This document shows positions 37,991-47,675 of a stretch of DNA of 64,000 nt, one piece after another. Below the pieces are notes generated by a model. It saw only the letters and a list, made by a program, of their open reading frames with translations, had not been told where the DNA came from and did not search any database. This stretch comes from Algoriphagus sp. (lineage in GTDB: Bacteria > Bacteroidota > Bacteroidia > Cytophagales > Cyclobacteriaceae): NCBI RefSeq assembly GCF_030694375.1, contig NZ_JAUXYL010000040.1, forward strand, positions 62,001-126,000. The letters run 5' to 3'. The first letter of the stretch is position 1, and every line of letters starts with the position of its first letter. Both the position numbers and the translations under genes were made by a program.

Positions 37991-40900
37991 ATGAAGCACA
38001 AAGAAAGATTAATGATCTTTTTCTTGTGCATTTCATTTTTCATAAGCTTCAGAGCCAATGCTCAGCTTAGCACACTTGGTAGAGAATTTTATGTGGGATT
38101 TATGGAGAATAACAAAACCTCCACCGCTCCCGATCAGGCCTTAATTAGCATTACGGCCAATGAAGATGCCACCGGTACCTTAACCTACGGTGGCAATGTG
38201 ATTCCTTTTGCTCTTACAAAAGGAAAAGTTTTTACACATGCCATCCCTTCTCAGACATACGATTTGCTTCATCGAAATTCTGAGGTTATTGAATCCAAGT
38301 CGCTAAAAATTTTTTCAAACGGAGACATCGCAGTTCACGCTTTTAATTTAAGGACCAATAGTGCTGACGGTACAGTTGTCTTACCTATTACCTCCCTTGG
38401 AAAAGAATACTTTGTCACTGCGCATTATAATCCTAAGTCTAATACATCCTCCGATTTAGAAAGTACACTTTTAGTAGTTGCCATAGAGGATGATACCCGG
38501 GTGGAAGTTACTCCCACTACTTCCACGGTAAAGGGAAACCCTGCCGGTAACCCCTTAATATTTACATTGAACGCGGGCCAGACTTATCAAGTCAAAAGTG
38601 AAGGTGACTTGACAGGAACTCGTGTGAGGGTTACCAATGGGACGGATGGGGACTGTAAAAATGTAGCTGTTTTTGGAGGAAATAAAATAACTTATGGCGG
38701 CTCTTGTGTCTTAACCGGTAATCTTGAACTGACTGGTGATCATCTTTTTCAACAGGCTTTTCCTGTTTTCACTTGGGGAAAATCTTTTACTCATATTCCG
38801 CTCTTGGGTAGGACCTCCGGAGAAATCGTCAAAGTTCTTGCTTCTGAAAACGGAACCGAAGTCATTGTCAATGGCCAATCCAAGGGGATTATCAATCAGG
38901 GGAGTTTTCTCGAAGTGGAATTTGCGAAGGATGAAGTTGCTATGATCGAAACCTCTAAGCCATCAGCTGTTTCGGTGATCTCAAAAAGTTGGGTGTGCGA
39001 TGAAGTCTTTAATAACAAATTAGGTGACCCCTTTCTTCTTACTTACAATCCTAACAATCAAAAAATCAAACAGGCAATTTTTAATTCTTTGAGTGGAGCG
39101 GGTTTTATCAATCATTACGTGAATATACTTCTTGAAACTTCCTCAATTAGTTCTACTCGACTGAACAACAAGCAAATAGATTCTGAATTTAAACCCGTTC
39201 CGGGCAATCCACAATTATCGTTTGCAAGAATCAAACTGGCAGCAGGGCCAAATTCAATTTCCAATCCCGATGGATTTATTGCTTATGCCTATGGAATGGG
39301 AGTTCAATCTTCGTATGGGTTTTCGGCGGGTGCTAATCTGGAGAGTACAAAGTTTGAAGCGACAAGTAATTATGATTTTGAGGTGATAGGAGACCAGGTG
39401 GCTTGCATGAATCAAGAAGGCATTTGGTCTATTAATCCTGAAAATGAAAACTACACGCTTTTTACCTGGAACTTTGGAGATGGATCGACTTCAGTTAATG
39501 GTCAGGAGGTAGCTCATACTTTTAAGTCTGAAGGCAAATTCCAAGTAAAGGTTCTCGCTTCTTATGGGAGTGCTAGTTGTGGGGTAGAGCGAAATTTCGT
39601 TTTCGAAGTTGAGGTGAAAAAAGTTTCTTTAGAACTCATAGGGCCAGAAAGTACCTGTTCGGCGCTAGCTATAACGTATACCTTGGAGAATCCATCGAAT
39701 TTTGACCGGATCATTTGGGAGGCGGTGGAAGGGGGGGAAATAGTATCCCAAACAGAGGAATCCATTACAATCCTATGGCAGGAAGCGTCTGAGGAGGGGA
39801 AAATTGTTGCAATTCCGGTTGCTGAAAATGGCTGTTTGGGCGATGCAATTGTGAAAACGGTAAAACTTGGAGTAGCACAGTCTGAAGATAGCCCAATTGG
39901 CCCGACTCAAGTCTGTGGGCCAATTTTGTCAGAAGTAAACTATGAAGTCCCAAATGCTTCATCACAAAAAAAATACGAGTGGAGCATAGTAGGAGGTGAA
40001 ATTAAATCCGGTCAAAACACCTCGAAAGTGGAGGTGTTGTGGGGCATCAATTCTCCTGAATTTTCTATTTTTTATACTGAGACGCCATTGGAAAATACCA
40101 CTGAGGCCTGTCCCAAAATATCCAAAACTCTTGTAGTCGATAAAATCGAACCTTTGAAGATCGATACAATCAATACCACTGCTCCCAATTGTCCCGGAGA
40201 GGGTGGAGGTTCTATTGTTATTAAAGTTTCGGGTGGATCAGGAGAGCAAGATATCATTTGGTCTCATGTGCCTGACTTAAACTCCGGAACTGCAGATAAT
40301 CTGAAGGCTGGTCTATACAAAGTCACTGTAAAAGACCGCTCAGGCTGCGGAATTTTAGTTCAGGAAATTGAATTAAAGGAGCCGGAAAATTTAAGATTTA
40401 TTGGAGAACCGGAGTATTTCCCAATCACATGCTCAGGTGCAAGTGACGGTGGATTTAAGGTTAAAGTCCTCGGTGGCTTTCCGCCTTATTCAGTCGAGGG
40501 GATTGAGTCAGCTTGGGATGGTGATTTTTTAACTGTTAGCGGATTGGCCCAGGGAAAATTTTCACTTTACCTAGTAGACGCAAAAGGATGTAGTCTCCCT
40601 GTTGGAGGAGAGATTAAAGGAGTTCAGCCACTTACCTTGAATTTTGTTCAAGAAAGTCCAGGTTGTCCCGGAGGCAACAACGGATCTCTATCAGTCCTCG
40701 TCACAGGTGGAGTTCCTCCCTATAAATATTCATGGGCTGAAAGTGGTGTTGCTGTAGCTTCTTTTACCGGTAAGTCATCTTCCAATAGTAGTGCAGTACT
40801 CCGGGCAATTCCTTCCGGAGAATATACGGTAACAGTTACTGACTTTAATGGTTGTAGTTTGGTGTCCTATGGAATTGTAGAGGAAGTTAAGCCTCAAGTT

Positions 40901-41152
40901 AGGATGCCAACTGGATTTAAGCCCCAAGATGGATCTTTTAAGCCAGTTTCGAATTGTTATCTAGACTTCAGAATGCAGGTGTTCAACAAATGGGGTCAGG
41001 TAGTTTATTGGGGAACTGAGGGATGGGATGGAATGCTAAAAGGTAAAGAAGCACCTGTAGGGACTTATTCTTATATAGTAATTTATCAATTCCCCGTGAA
41101 TGGGGAATTCCAAGTTGAAGAAATTCATGGAGGTTTCGCTTTGATCAGGTAA
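37991..41152 (+). CDS. T9SS cargo with IgGFc-binding-like, PKD and SprB-type repeats (paralogue 2)
   Basis: 1053 residues, signal peptide ending RANAQ. Same layout as its neighbours: N-terminal LSTLGREFYVGFMENN and VLPITSLGKEYFV region, PKD (about 462-536, FGDGSTSVNGQEVAHTF), further beta domains with paired cysteines, repeats with CPGEGGGSIVIKVSGG, CSGASDGGFKVKVLGG and CPGGNNGSLSVLVTGG, and the C-terminal sorting domain (about 967-1053: VRMPTGFKPQD, VFNKWGQVVYWG, GWDG, GTYSYIV, GGFALIR). It begins 52 bases after paralogue 1. Its N-terminal third differs most from the others, suggesting ligand diversification. Confidence 0.88.
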   Translation: MKHKERLMIFFLCISFFISFRANAQLSTLGREFYVGFMENNKTSTAPDQALISITANEDATGTLTYGGNVIPFALTKGKVFTHAIPSQTYDLLHRNSEVIESKSLKIFSNGDIAVHAFNLRTNSADGTVVLPITSLGKEYFVTAHYNPKSNTSSDLESTLLVVAIEDDTRVEVTPTTSTVKGNPAGNPLIFTLNAGQTYQVKSEGDLTGTRVRVTNGTDGDCKNVAVFGGNKITYGGSCVLTGNLELTGDHLFQQAFPVFTWGKSFTHIPLLGRTSGEIVKVLASENGTEVIVNGQSKGIINQGSFLEVEFAKDEVAMIETSKPSAVSVISKSWVCDEVFNNKLGDPFLLTYNPNNQKIKQAIFNSLSGAGFINHYVNILLETSSISSTRLNNKQIDSEFKPVPGNPQLSFARIKLAAGPNSISNPDGFIAYAYGMGVQSSYGFSAGANLESTKFEATSNYDFEVIGDQVACMNQEGIWSINPENENYTLFTWNFGDGSTSVNGQEVAHTFKSEGKFQVKVLASYGSASCGVERNFVFEVEVKKVSLELIGPESTCSALAITYTLENPSNFDRIIWEAVEGGEIVSQTEESITILWQEASEEGKIVAIPVAENGCLGDAIVKTVKLGVAQSEDSPIGPTQVCGPILSEVNYEVPNASSQKKYEWSIVGGEIKSGQNTSKVEVLWGINSPEFSIFYTETPLENTTEACPKISKTLVVDKIEPLKIDTINTTAPNCPGEGGGSIVIKVSGGSGEQDIIWSHVPDLNSGTADNLKAGLYKVTVKDRSGCGILVQEIELKEPENLRFIGEPEYFPITCSGASDGGFKVKVLGGFPPYSVEGIESAWDGDFLTVSGLAQGKFSLYLVDAKGCSLPVGGEIKGVQPLTLNFVQESPGCPGGNNGSLSVLVTGGVPPYKYSWAESGVAVASFTGKSSSNSSAVLRAIPSGEYTVTVTDFNGCSLVSYGIVEEVKPQVRMPTGFKPQDGSFKPVSNCYLDFRMQVFNKWGQVVYWGTEGWDGMLKGKEAPVGTYSYIVIYQFPVNGEFQVEEIHGGFALIR

Positions 41153-41181
41153 ATTGAAGCAGATTGTGGGGAGGAGAAATT

Positions 41182-44100
41182 ATGAACCCAAAATGGTGGA
41201 TTAATAAATTATGCCTTTTACTGTTTTTCGTTCTGGGAAACGGTTTTTTTGCGTTAGCCCAGCTTAATACAGTGGGTCGTGAATTTTACATTGGTTTTTT
41301 GCAGAATGGCAGAAGTCTGGATTCTGTGAATGTCCAGTCTGAAAAAGCGGTGTTGATTATCACAGCAAACGAAAAATCTTCCGGCACCATCCAAACACCC
41401 CTTCAGACAGTTTCATTTGATTTGGCCAAAGGCCAACGACTGATAAAGGAATTTGACGGGATGGCTGAGGGATTGATTCACACCGAATCCGAGCGAGTCA
41501 GCCAAAAATTTCTGCACGTAATTTCTACAGGCAATATAGCTGTTCATGCCTTGAATGGCAGGTCTTACAGTACAGGTGGTACGGTGGTTTTGCCGGTAGA
41601 ATCGCTCGGCCTCGATTATATGGTCATGTCGCATCATGAAAAACCATTTGTTTCCAATTCCAGCCTGAATCATACCACACTCGAAAGTTCGATGGTCATC
41701 GTGGGGACAGCGGCAAATACACAGGTAGAGATCATTCCTTCGGTTCGGACCTCCACAGGAGTACCGGCCAATTATTCCTTGAAAATAGTTTTGAACGAAG
41801 GGGAATCTTATCAGATCAAATCCGATGAAGATCTGACGGGGACCTTGGTTAAGGTACTGAATGATAATAATACAAATTGTAAAAATGTTGCTGTCTTTGC
41901 CGGCAACAGGATGTCCAGTTCGGGTACTTGTGGAACGACCGGAGACCACTTTTTTCAGCAAACCTATCCGAGCAAAACCTGGGGTAATTCCTTTATTCAT
42001 GTTCCTCAAAAAGACAGGACTTCGGGGGAATTTGTGAAGGTTTTGGCTTTGGAGAATGGTACCCGAGTAGCAGTCAACGGTGTCTTAAAAACCACCCTAA
42101 ACGCCGGAAAATTCATCCGGCTTGAGTTTGGAAAAAATGAAGTGGCCAGCATCGTGACCTCCAAACCCAGTTCGGTTGCAGTCATTTCCAAAAGCGGTTT
42201 CTGCAATGAGTTTTTCGCTGCCTCACTCGGCGACCCCAACTTTTTTTCCTATTCCCCAAACGGGCAAATGATCAAGGAAATCCAATTTTCGACTGGACTT
42301 CTTTTTGGTCGCTTCAACCCTAAAATCGACCATTTTCTGAATATTATCATTCCAAAAGGCGCTTCTAAAAAGACCTTATTGAATAGTCAAAATATCAGTA
42401 GTCAGTTTAAAGTGGTCCCGGGAAGCAATTATGAGTTTGCGCAGGTTCAAATTCCCGAAGGGGTCAATCAGCTGGTAAATCCAGAGGGGTTTATCGCATA
42501 TGCTTACGGATCGGGTCAAATTGAATCTTATGGCTTTGTGGTAGGGACAGGAGTGGAAAGTATTCAATTTGAAACAGACACCAAATATCCCTTCGAGGTT
42601 ATCGGGCAAAAAGTGGCCTGTTTAGACCAATTGGGAACTTGGGAAATTTCTCCGGGAAACAAGACTTACACGGAGTTTACCTGGTCGTTTGGAGACAATA
42701 CACCCGTAGCGGTCGGTAAAAAAGTTTCTCACCTTTTCGGAAAACCGGGAAAATTTATTGTCACAATCCTCGCTTCAACCGGTGAAGGACTTTGTGATAA
42801 GCAGGAGACATTTCGCTTTGAAGTGGAAGTAAAGGATCTTAATCCTATCCTGATCGGACCGACATCTGTTTGTCCTTTGATAGATGAATTCACCTACACA
42901 CTTGAAGACACAGCCAATATGGATCGGGTAAGTTGGGAGATCAGTGGAGGAGTTATTCTTGAAAAAACACCCAACTCGGTGAAAGTTAAATGGGGTGATC
43001 CCAATCCAAACGCAAAACTGACGGCAACTCCATATACAGATCAGGGATGCCCTGGCAAATCCTTGGTGTTGGATGTGGCAATTACAGAGACGATTGAGCC
43101 TGCCTTGCCCCTTGGCAGCTCTGGACTATGTGGCCCAAATGAGGTTTTGATTTATAAAGTGCCTTTTCAGACTTCAGGAAGGACCTATACTTGGACAGTT
43201 TCCGGTGGGAATTTGATATCAGGACAAAATTCCCCCCAAGTAGCAGTTCTCTGGGAACTCAACGCCCCTTCAAAAACCATTTTCTTTGAGGAAACCAGTA
43301 CGCTAAATGGTGCATGCGCAGGAATTTCTGAAGTGTTGGAGGTGAAAATCTATCCGGAATTCAAGATGAATGCCTCGGATGTGCTCAATCCGGCTTGCCC
43401 TGGTGAGAGTAATGGAAGCATCAGATTAAACCCTGTTGGAGGATCAGGAAGCTATAAATTTCTTTGGAAGCATGATCCAAATTTGAAAATCGGAAAAGCC
43501 GAAAACCTGCCTAGCGGCATCTATGAAGTGACCGTTTCGGATCAGACAGGATGTGATTCCAAGCTATTGAAGTTTGAATTGACTCAACCTGAGCCTTTGA
43601 GTTTGGCAGGACCTGTTGAGGTGTATGAGAATTCTTGCTTTGGCGCTTCAGATGGGGGATTTATTATTCCCTTAAAGGGAGGGAATCCCCCCTTTGTGGC
43701 AGCGGGCTTTGAGTCATTGTGGGATGGAAAAGAGTTAAGAGTTTTTGGTCTTGGAGCTAAATCATACGATTTGACTGTGTTGGATAGCCGGGGTTGTTCC
43801 ATTAAGATTTCATCTACTATACAAGGACCTGAAGAGATTTCAGTTATTGCAAAAGTCGGAAATCCGGGTTGTGAGGGAAGTTTGGATGGTGAACTGGAAC
43901 TCAAAATAGAAGGGGGAGTAGGGCCTTATACTGTGCTATGGGAATCCGGTCAAACTGGACCGAGGATCACCGAACTTCCATATGGAGAATTTGGATATAC
44001 CGTAACGGATGGAAACGGATGCGTCCTGAAAGGAATGGCCGTAGTAAATCAGGCAAGACCTGAAGTGAGAATGCCGACAGGATTTAATCCGAAAGAAGGA

Positions 44101-44319
44101 GTTTATCAGCCCATTTCCAATTGTAGTATTTCGTATCGCTTGACTATTTGGGATCGTTGGGGAGGGATGATTTACTATGGAACCGAGGGTTGGAATGGTT
44201 TGATTAGAGCGGTCGAAGCGCCTTCCTATACCTATTCTTACCACATTCGGTACACCTATTTTTTAGAGGGGAAAGAGACCTCCACTGAGAAAAGCGGAAC
44301 TTTTATGTTAATCCGCTAA
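41182..44319 (+). CDS. T9SS cargo with IgGFc-binding-like, PKD and SprB-type repeats (paralogue 3)
   Basis: 1045 residues from the ATG at 41182, which follows a GGGGAGGAG ribosome-binding stretch (41168-41176) and starts a signal peptide ending FFALAQ. Layout matches paralogues 1 and 2: N-terminal LNTVGREFYIGFLQNG region, PKD (about 470-540, FGDNTPVAVGKKVSHLF), three SprB-like repeats (CPGESNGSIRLNPVGG; CFGASDGGFIIPLKGG; CEGSLDGELELKIEGG) and a sorting domain (VRMPTGFNPKEG, IWDRWGGMIYYG, GWNG, SGTFMLIR). It lies 29 bases after paralogue 2; the three genes probably form one transcript. Confidence 0.88.
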   Translation: MNPKWWINKLCLLLFFVLGNGFFALAQLNTVGREFYIGFLQNGRSLDSVNVQSEKAVLIITANEKSSGTIQTPLQTVSFDLAKGQRLIKEFDGMAEGLIHTESERVSQKFLHVISTGNIAVHALNGRSYSTGGTVVLPVESLGLDYMVMSHHEKPFVSNSSLNHTTLESSMVIVGTAANTQVEIIPSVRTSTGVPANYSLKIVLNEGESYQIKSDEDLTGTLVKVLNDNNTNCKNVAVFAGNRMSSSGTCGTTGDHFFQQTYPSKTWGNSFIHVPQKDRTSGEFVKVLALENGTRVAVNGVLKTTLNAGKFIRLEFGKNEVASIVTSKPSSVAVISKSGFCNEFFAASLGDPNFFSYSPNGQMIKEIQFSTGLLFGRFNPKIDHFLNIIIPKGASKKTLLNSQNISSQFKVVPGSNYEFAQVQIPEGVNQLVNPEGFIAYAYGSGQIESYGFVVGTGVESIQFETDTKYPFEVIGQKVACLDQLGTWEISPGNKTYTEFTWSFGDNTPVAVGKKVSHLFGKPGKFIVTILASTGEGLCDKQETFRFEVEVKDLNPILIGPTSVCPLIDEFTYTLEDTANMDRVSWEISGGVILEKTPNSVKVKWGDPNPNAKLTATPYTDQGCPGKSLVLDVAITETIEPALPLGSSGLCGPNEVLIYKVPFQTSGRTYTWTVSGGNLISGQNSPQVAVLWELNAPSKTIFFEETSTLNGACAGISEVLEVKIYPEFKMNASDVLNPACPGESNGSIRLNPVGGSGSYKFLWKHDPNLKIGKAENLPSGIYEVTVSDQTGCDSKLLKFELTQPEPLSLAGPVEVYENSCFGASDGGFIIPLKGGNPPFVAAGFESLWDGKELRVFGLGAKSYDLTVLDSRGCSIKISSTIQGPEEISVIAKVGNPGCEGSLDGELELKIEGGVGPYTVLWESGQTGPRITELPYGEFGYTVTDGNGCVLKGMAVVNQARPEVRMPTGFNPKEGVYQPISNCSISYRLTIWDRWGGMIYYGTEGWNGLIRAVEAPSYTYSYHIRYTYFLEGKETSTEKSGTFMLIR

Positions 44320-44349
44320 GTTTTTGCCTGTCTGTCTGGAGTATTTGAA

Positions 44350-44357
44350 TAGTTTTG
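44350..44357 (+). promoter_or_regulatory. possible -7 box of galE
   Basis: TAGTTTTG fits TAnnTTTG, 24 bases before the galE ATG. The nearest upstream TTG is 23 bases away rather than 19, so this is weak. Confidence 0.3.
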
Positions 44358-44381
44358 CTTCAGAAAGATTTTTAAACACCC

Positions 44382-45392
44382 ATGAAGAAAATTTTAATTA
44401 CAGGAGGAGCAGGATATATTGGTTCTCACACTGCTGTTGAACTGTGGAAAGCAGGAATGGAACCGATAATATTGGATGATTTATCCAATTCAGATCCTAC
44501 GGTTTTGGATCGGCTCGAAGAAATTACAGGGAAAAGATTCGCCTTTTATCAGGGAGACTGTAATAAAAAATCCTTGCTTAAGTCAATCGCTGAAAAACAT
44601 AAAATTGAAGGGGTGATTCATTTTGCAGCGTTTAAGGCAGTGGGGGAGAGTACGCAGCAGCCCTTGAAGTATTATAGAAACAATGTGGGTTCATTGCTTG
44701 TCTTGTTGAAATTTATGGAGGAAAAAGGCATTAAAGATCTTGTTTTTTCTTCCTCCTGTACGGTGTATGGACAGCCGGAGGTGCTTCCTGTGACAGAATC
44801 TACCCCAAGACAGGAGGCGGAAAGTCCCTATGGAAACACCAAAAAAATCTGTGAAGATATTTTGGTTGACTGTGTTAAAAGTGAAATGGGGATTCGGGTG
44901 ATTTCGCTTCGTTATTTCAATCCAGTCGGAGCACACCCAAGTGCAAAAATCGGAGAATTGCCATTGGGAACGCCAAACAATCTGGTTCCTTTCATTACAC
45001 AAGTAGCTGCAGGAATCCGTGAAAAATTGACTGTTTTCGGGGACGATTACGATACAGTAGATGGCAGCTGTGTACGGGATTACATTCATGTGGTGGATTT
45101 GGCAGAAGCTCATGTCAAGGCTTTGGCCTATCTCAATAAACAGGAGAATAATTTTTACGATGTGTTCAATGTGGGCACAGGCAATGGAAATTCAGTTTTG
45201 GAAGTCATCCATGCATTCGAAAAAGTAAGCGGAGTGAAGCTTAACTATCAGGTCGGTCCAAGAAGACCCGGTGATGTAGTGAAAACTTGGGCAGACACCA
45301 CCAAAATAAATAATGTCCTGGGTTGGAAGGCAAAGTATTCCCTGGAAGATTCCATGCGTGACAGCTGGAACTGGCAGAAGAGTTTAGACTGA
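44382..45392 (+). CDS. galE: UDP-glucose 4-epimerase GalE
   Basis: 336 residues. NAD-binding GGAGYIGSH near the N-terminus, then DDLSNS. Catalytic residues are SSS-type Ser/Thr at about 125 (FSSSCTVYG), and Y150 and K154 in SPYGNTKK. The substrate-binding segment RYFNPVGAHPS is followed by ADTTKINNVLGWKAKY at the C-terminus. Length is usual for GalE. It interconverts UDP-glucose and UDP-galactose, feeding surface polysaccharide synthesis and galactose use. Confidence 0.95.
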   Translation: MKKILITGGAGYIGSHTAVELWKAGMEPIILDDLSNSDPTVLDRLEEITGKRFAFYQGDCNKKSLLKSIAEKHKIEGVIHFAAFKAVGESTQQPLKYYRNNVGSLLVLLKFMEEKGIKDLVFSSSCTVYGQPEVLPVTESTPRQEAESPYGNTKKICEDILVDCVKSEMGIRVISLRYFNPVGAHPSAKIGELPLGTPNNLVPFITQVAAGIREKLTVFGDDYDTVDGSCVRDYIHVVDLAEAHVKALAYLNKQENNFYDVFNVGTGNGNSVLEVIHAFEKVSGVKLNYQVGPRRPGDVVKTWADTTKINNVLGWKAKYSLEDSMRDSWNWQKSLD

Positions 45393-45404
45393 TAATTTGG
45401 ACCT

Positions 45405-45429
45405 TCCTCGGAAATTTCATTTTCGAGGA
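45405..45429. other. hairpin between galE and the TonB receptor gene
   Basis: TCCTCG (45405-45410) pairs with CGAGGA (45424-45429), with AAAT/ATTT inside. No T-run follows, so it is not a clear terminator; it may be an mRNA stem. Confidence 0.4.
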
Positions 45430-45477
45430 GGAGTTCTAGGGTTTCAAATTATTGGACTTTAAAAACAATTACAAAAG

Positions 45478-47643
45478 ATGCGAAAACTTTTTGGATTGGT
45501 GCTGATATGCTTATGGAGTTCATTTGCTTCGGCCCAACATAGGTATATTCTCAAAGTTATAGACCAAGAAAGCCTAAAGGCACTTCCTGGGGCCAGTATT
45601 CATATTCTTGAACTCAAGAATGTTGGTGTTACTGAACAAAATGGAACTTGGGTTTTTGAGGACATCCCCTCAGGGACTTTCACGTTTGAAGTCAACTTTG
45701 TAGGCTATGAAAGCCAAAAATTCAAACGCACTTTTCCATCTACTACTCAAGGTGAAACTATAGCCCTTCACCCAGAAGAAGATGAAATGGAAACAATACT
45801 TATCGAATCCACGAGATCAAGTCGGGTGATTTCTGATATTCCAACGAGAGTAGAGGTCATTGCAGGTGAGGAACTAGCCGAAAAAGGAAATATGAAACCC
45901 GGTGATATCCGGATGTTGCTGAATGAAAGCACGGGAATTCAAACCCAGCAGACTTCGGCTACAAGCTACAACTCCAGCATAAGGATTCAGGGTTTGGATG
46001 GGAAATACACACAATTGCTTCGTGACGGACTACCGCTGTATACCGGCTATTCTGGTGGACTAAGTCTCATGCAGATCGCACCTTTGGATTTAGCTCAGGT
46101 TGAGGTGGTCAAAGGTTCCTCATCCACCCTTTACGGCGGCGGAGCCATTGCAGGACTTGTTAACCTGATTTCCAAAAAACCAGTTCAGGATGGTGGAATT
46201 GATGTCTTAATCAATGGAACTTCTGCCTTGGGACTCGATGCCAGTGGATTTTATTCCGAAAAATTCGGTAAGTTGGGAAGTACTTTTTTTGGATCTTATA
46301 ATAAGAGTTCCGCTTACGATCCAGCTGATATTGGCCTAACGGCAATCCCCAAATTTGACAGATTTACCCTCAATCCGAAGCTGTTTTGGAATCCTAACGT
46401 CCGTAGTGAACTGGTATTGGGGGTCAATTGGACCAAGGAAAGCCGACTAGGTGGCAATCTGGATTTTATTCAGGGAAATAAGGTGACAAATCCATATTTT
46501 GAAAACAACCAAACAAACCGAGTTTCAACACAGCTGACCTACAAACAAGATCTAGAAGAAGGAGTGAGGCTAAGCTTTAAAAACAGCTTCAATTTCTTTA
46601 ATCGGGAAATTGCCATACCTGATTTTGAATTTGGAGGAAATCAATTTTCAAGTTTTTCAGAAGTTCACCTAAGTAAATTTCGAGATCATTCGGAATGGAT
46701 AGGTGGGATTAATCTTTGGACAGAAAATTTCAGGCAAAATCCGGGTGACTCCGATCAAGTCCTGGATTATTGGCTAAATACTTTTGGCGCATTCCTTCAG
46801 AATCTCTGGAATATTTCTCCGGCGTGGACTCTGGAATCCGGCTTCCGCGTAGATGCTCAAAAGGATTATGGAGTTTTTGCCCTGCCAAAGGTTTCACTGA
46901 TGGTAGAGCCAAGTGAATTACTTACTTTCCGAATGGGAGGAGGCTTGGGTTATAAATCTCCGACAGTTTTTACAGAGGAAACTGAGCGGTTGTCATTCCG
47001 CAATGTTAGGCCCATTGATCCAAGACGATTGGAAGCAGAACGTTCAGCAGGTGCTAATTTTGATGTGAATTACCGAATGGCAATGGGTGAAGAATTGACT
47101 CTCAGTACCAATGTTTTGTTTTTTTATACGCGTATCAATAATCCACTCATATTGGATTTTGATGGTTCTTTTTATACTTATCGACAACCTGAAGGCCAGC
47201 TTCAAACACAAGGCATGGAGGTAAACTTGAAGTGGGAATACAGGGATCTAAAGTTGTTTGTCGGGTATACCCTTGCTGATGTCAGCCTGCGGATCAATCA
47301 ACGTAAGGAGGTATATCCCCTAGTAGCTAAACACCGACTCAATAATGTATTGATGTATGAAAAACACGAAAGTTTCAGAGTAGGTTTTGAGGCCTATTAC
47401 TTCAGTCCTCAATTGCTCAATGATGGAGCTACCGGTCAATCCTATTGGATCCTTGGCTTAATGACTGAAAAGAAGTTAGGAGGTAATTTTTCGATTTTCC
47501 TGAATTTTGAAAATTTTCTCGATACTCGGCAGACAGGCTTTGATACCATTTTTACAGGTAGTATTTCAAGGCCTGAGTTTCGGGATATCTATGCGCCTGT
47601 GGATGGGTTTGTTATCAATGGAGGAATTAAGTTTCATTTATAA
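45478..47643 (+). CDS. TonB-dependent outer membrane receptor
   Basis: 721 residues, signal peptide ending SSFASAQ. A carboxypeptidase-like domain (about 22-100, LPGASIHILELKNVG) precedes the plug (PTRVEVIAGEELAEKGNMKPGDIRML in pieces; VEVVKGSSSTLYGGGAIAGLVNLISK) and a 22-strand barrel ending GFVINGGIKFHL. The layout is that of siderophore, heme or cobalamin receptors rather than SusC. No regulator or partner gene lies beside it, and no TGCAAC-type dyad was found upstream. Ligand unknown. Confidence 0.85.
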   Translation: MRKLFGLVLICLWSSFASAQHRYILKVIDQESLKALPGASIHILELKNVGVTEQNGTWVFEDIPSGTFTFEVNFVGYESQKFKRTFPSTTQGETIALHPEEDEMETILIESTRSSRVISDIPTRVEVIAGEELAEKGNMKPGDIRMLLNESTGIQTQQTSATSYNSSIRIQGLDGKYTQLLRDGLPLYTGYSGGLSLMQIAPLDLAQVEVVKGSSSTLYGGGAIAGLVNLISKKPVQDGGIDVLINGTSALGLDASGFYSEKFGKLGSTFFGSYNKSSAYDPADIGLTAIPKFDRFTLNPKLFWNPNVRSELVLGVNWTKESRLGGNLDFIQGNKVTNPYFENNQTNRVSTQLTYKQDLEEGVRLSFKNSFNFFNREIAIPDFEFGGNQFSSFSEVHLSKFRDHSEWIGGINLWTENFRQNPGDSDQVLDYWLNTFGAFLQNLWNISPAWTLESGFRVDAQKDYGVFALPKVSLMVEPSELLTFRMGGGLGYKSPTVFTEETERLSFRNVRPIDPRRLEAERSAGANFDVNYRMAMGEELTLSTNVLFFYTRINNPLILDFDGSFYTYRQPEGQLQTQGMEVNLKWEYRDLKLFVGYTLADVSLRINQRKEVYPLVAKHRLNNVLMYEKHESFRVGFEAYYFSPQLLNDGATGQSYWILGLMTEKKLGGNFSIFLNFENFLDTRQTGFDTIFTGSISRPEFRDIYAPVDGFVINGGIKFHL

Positions 47644-47675
47644 AGTTGAATTAATTGGTAATCCTGAAACCGTGA

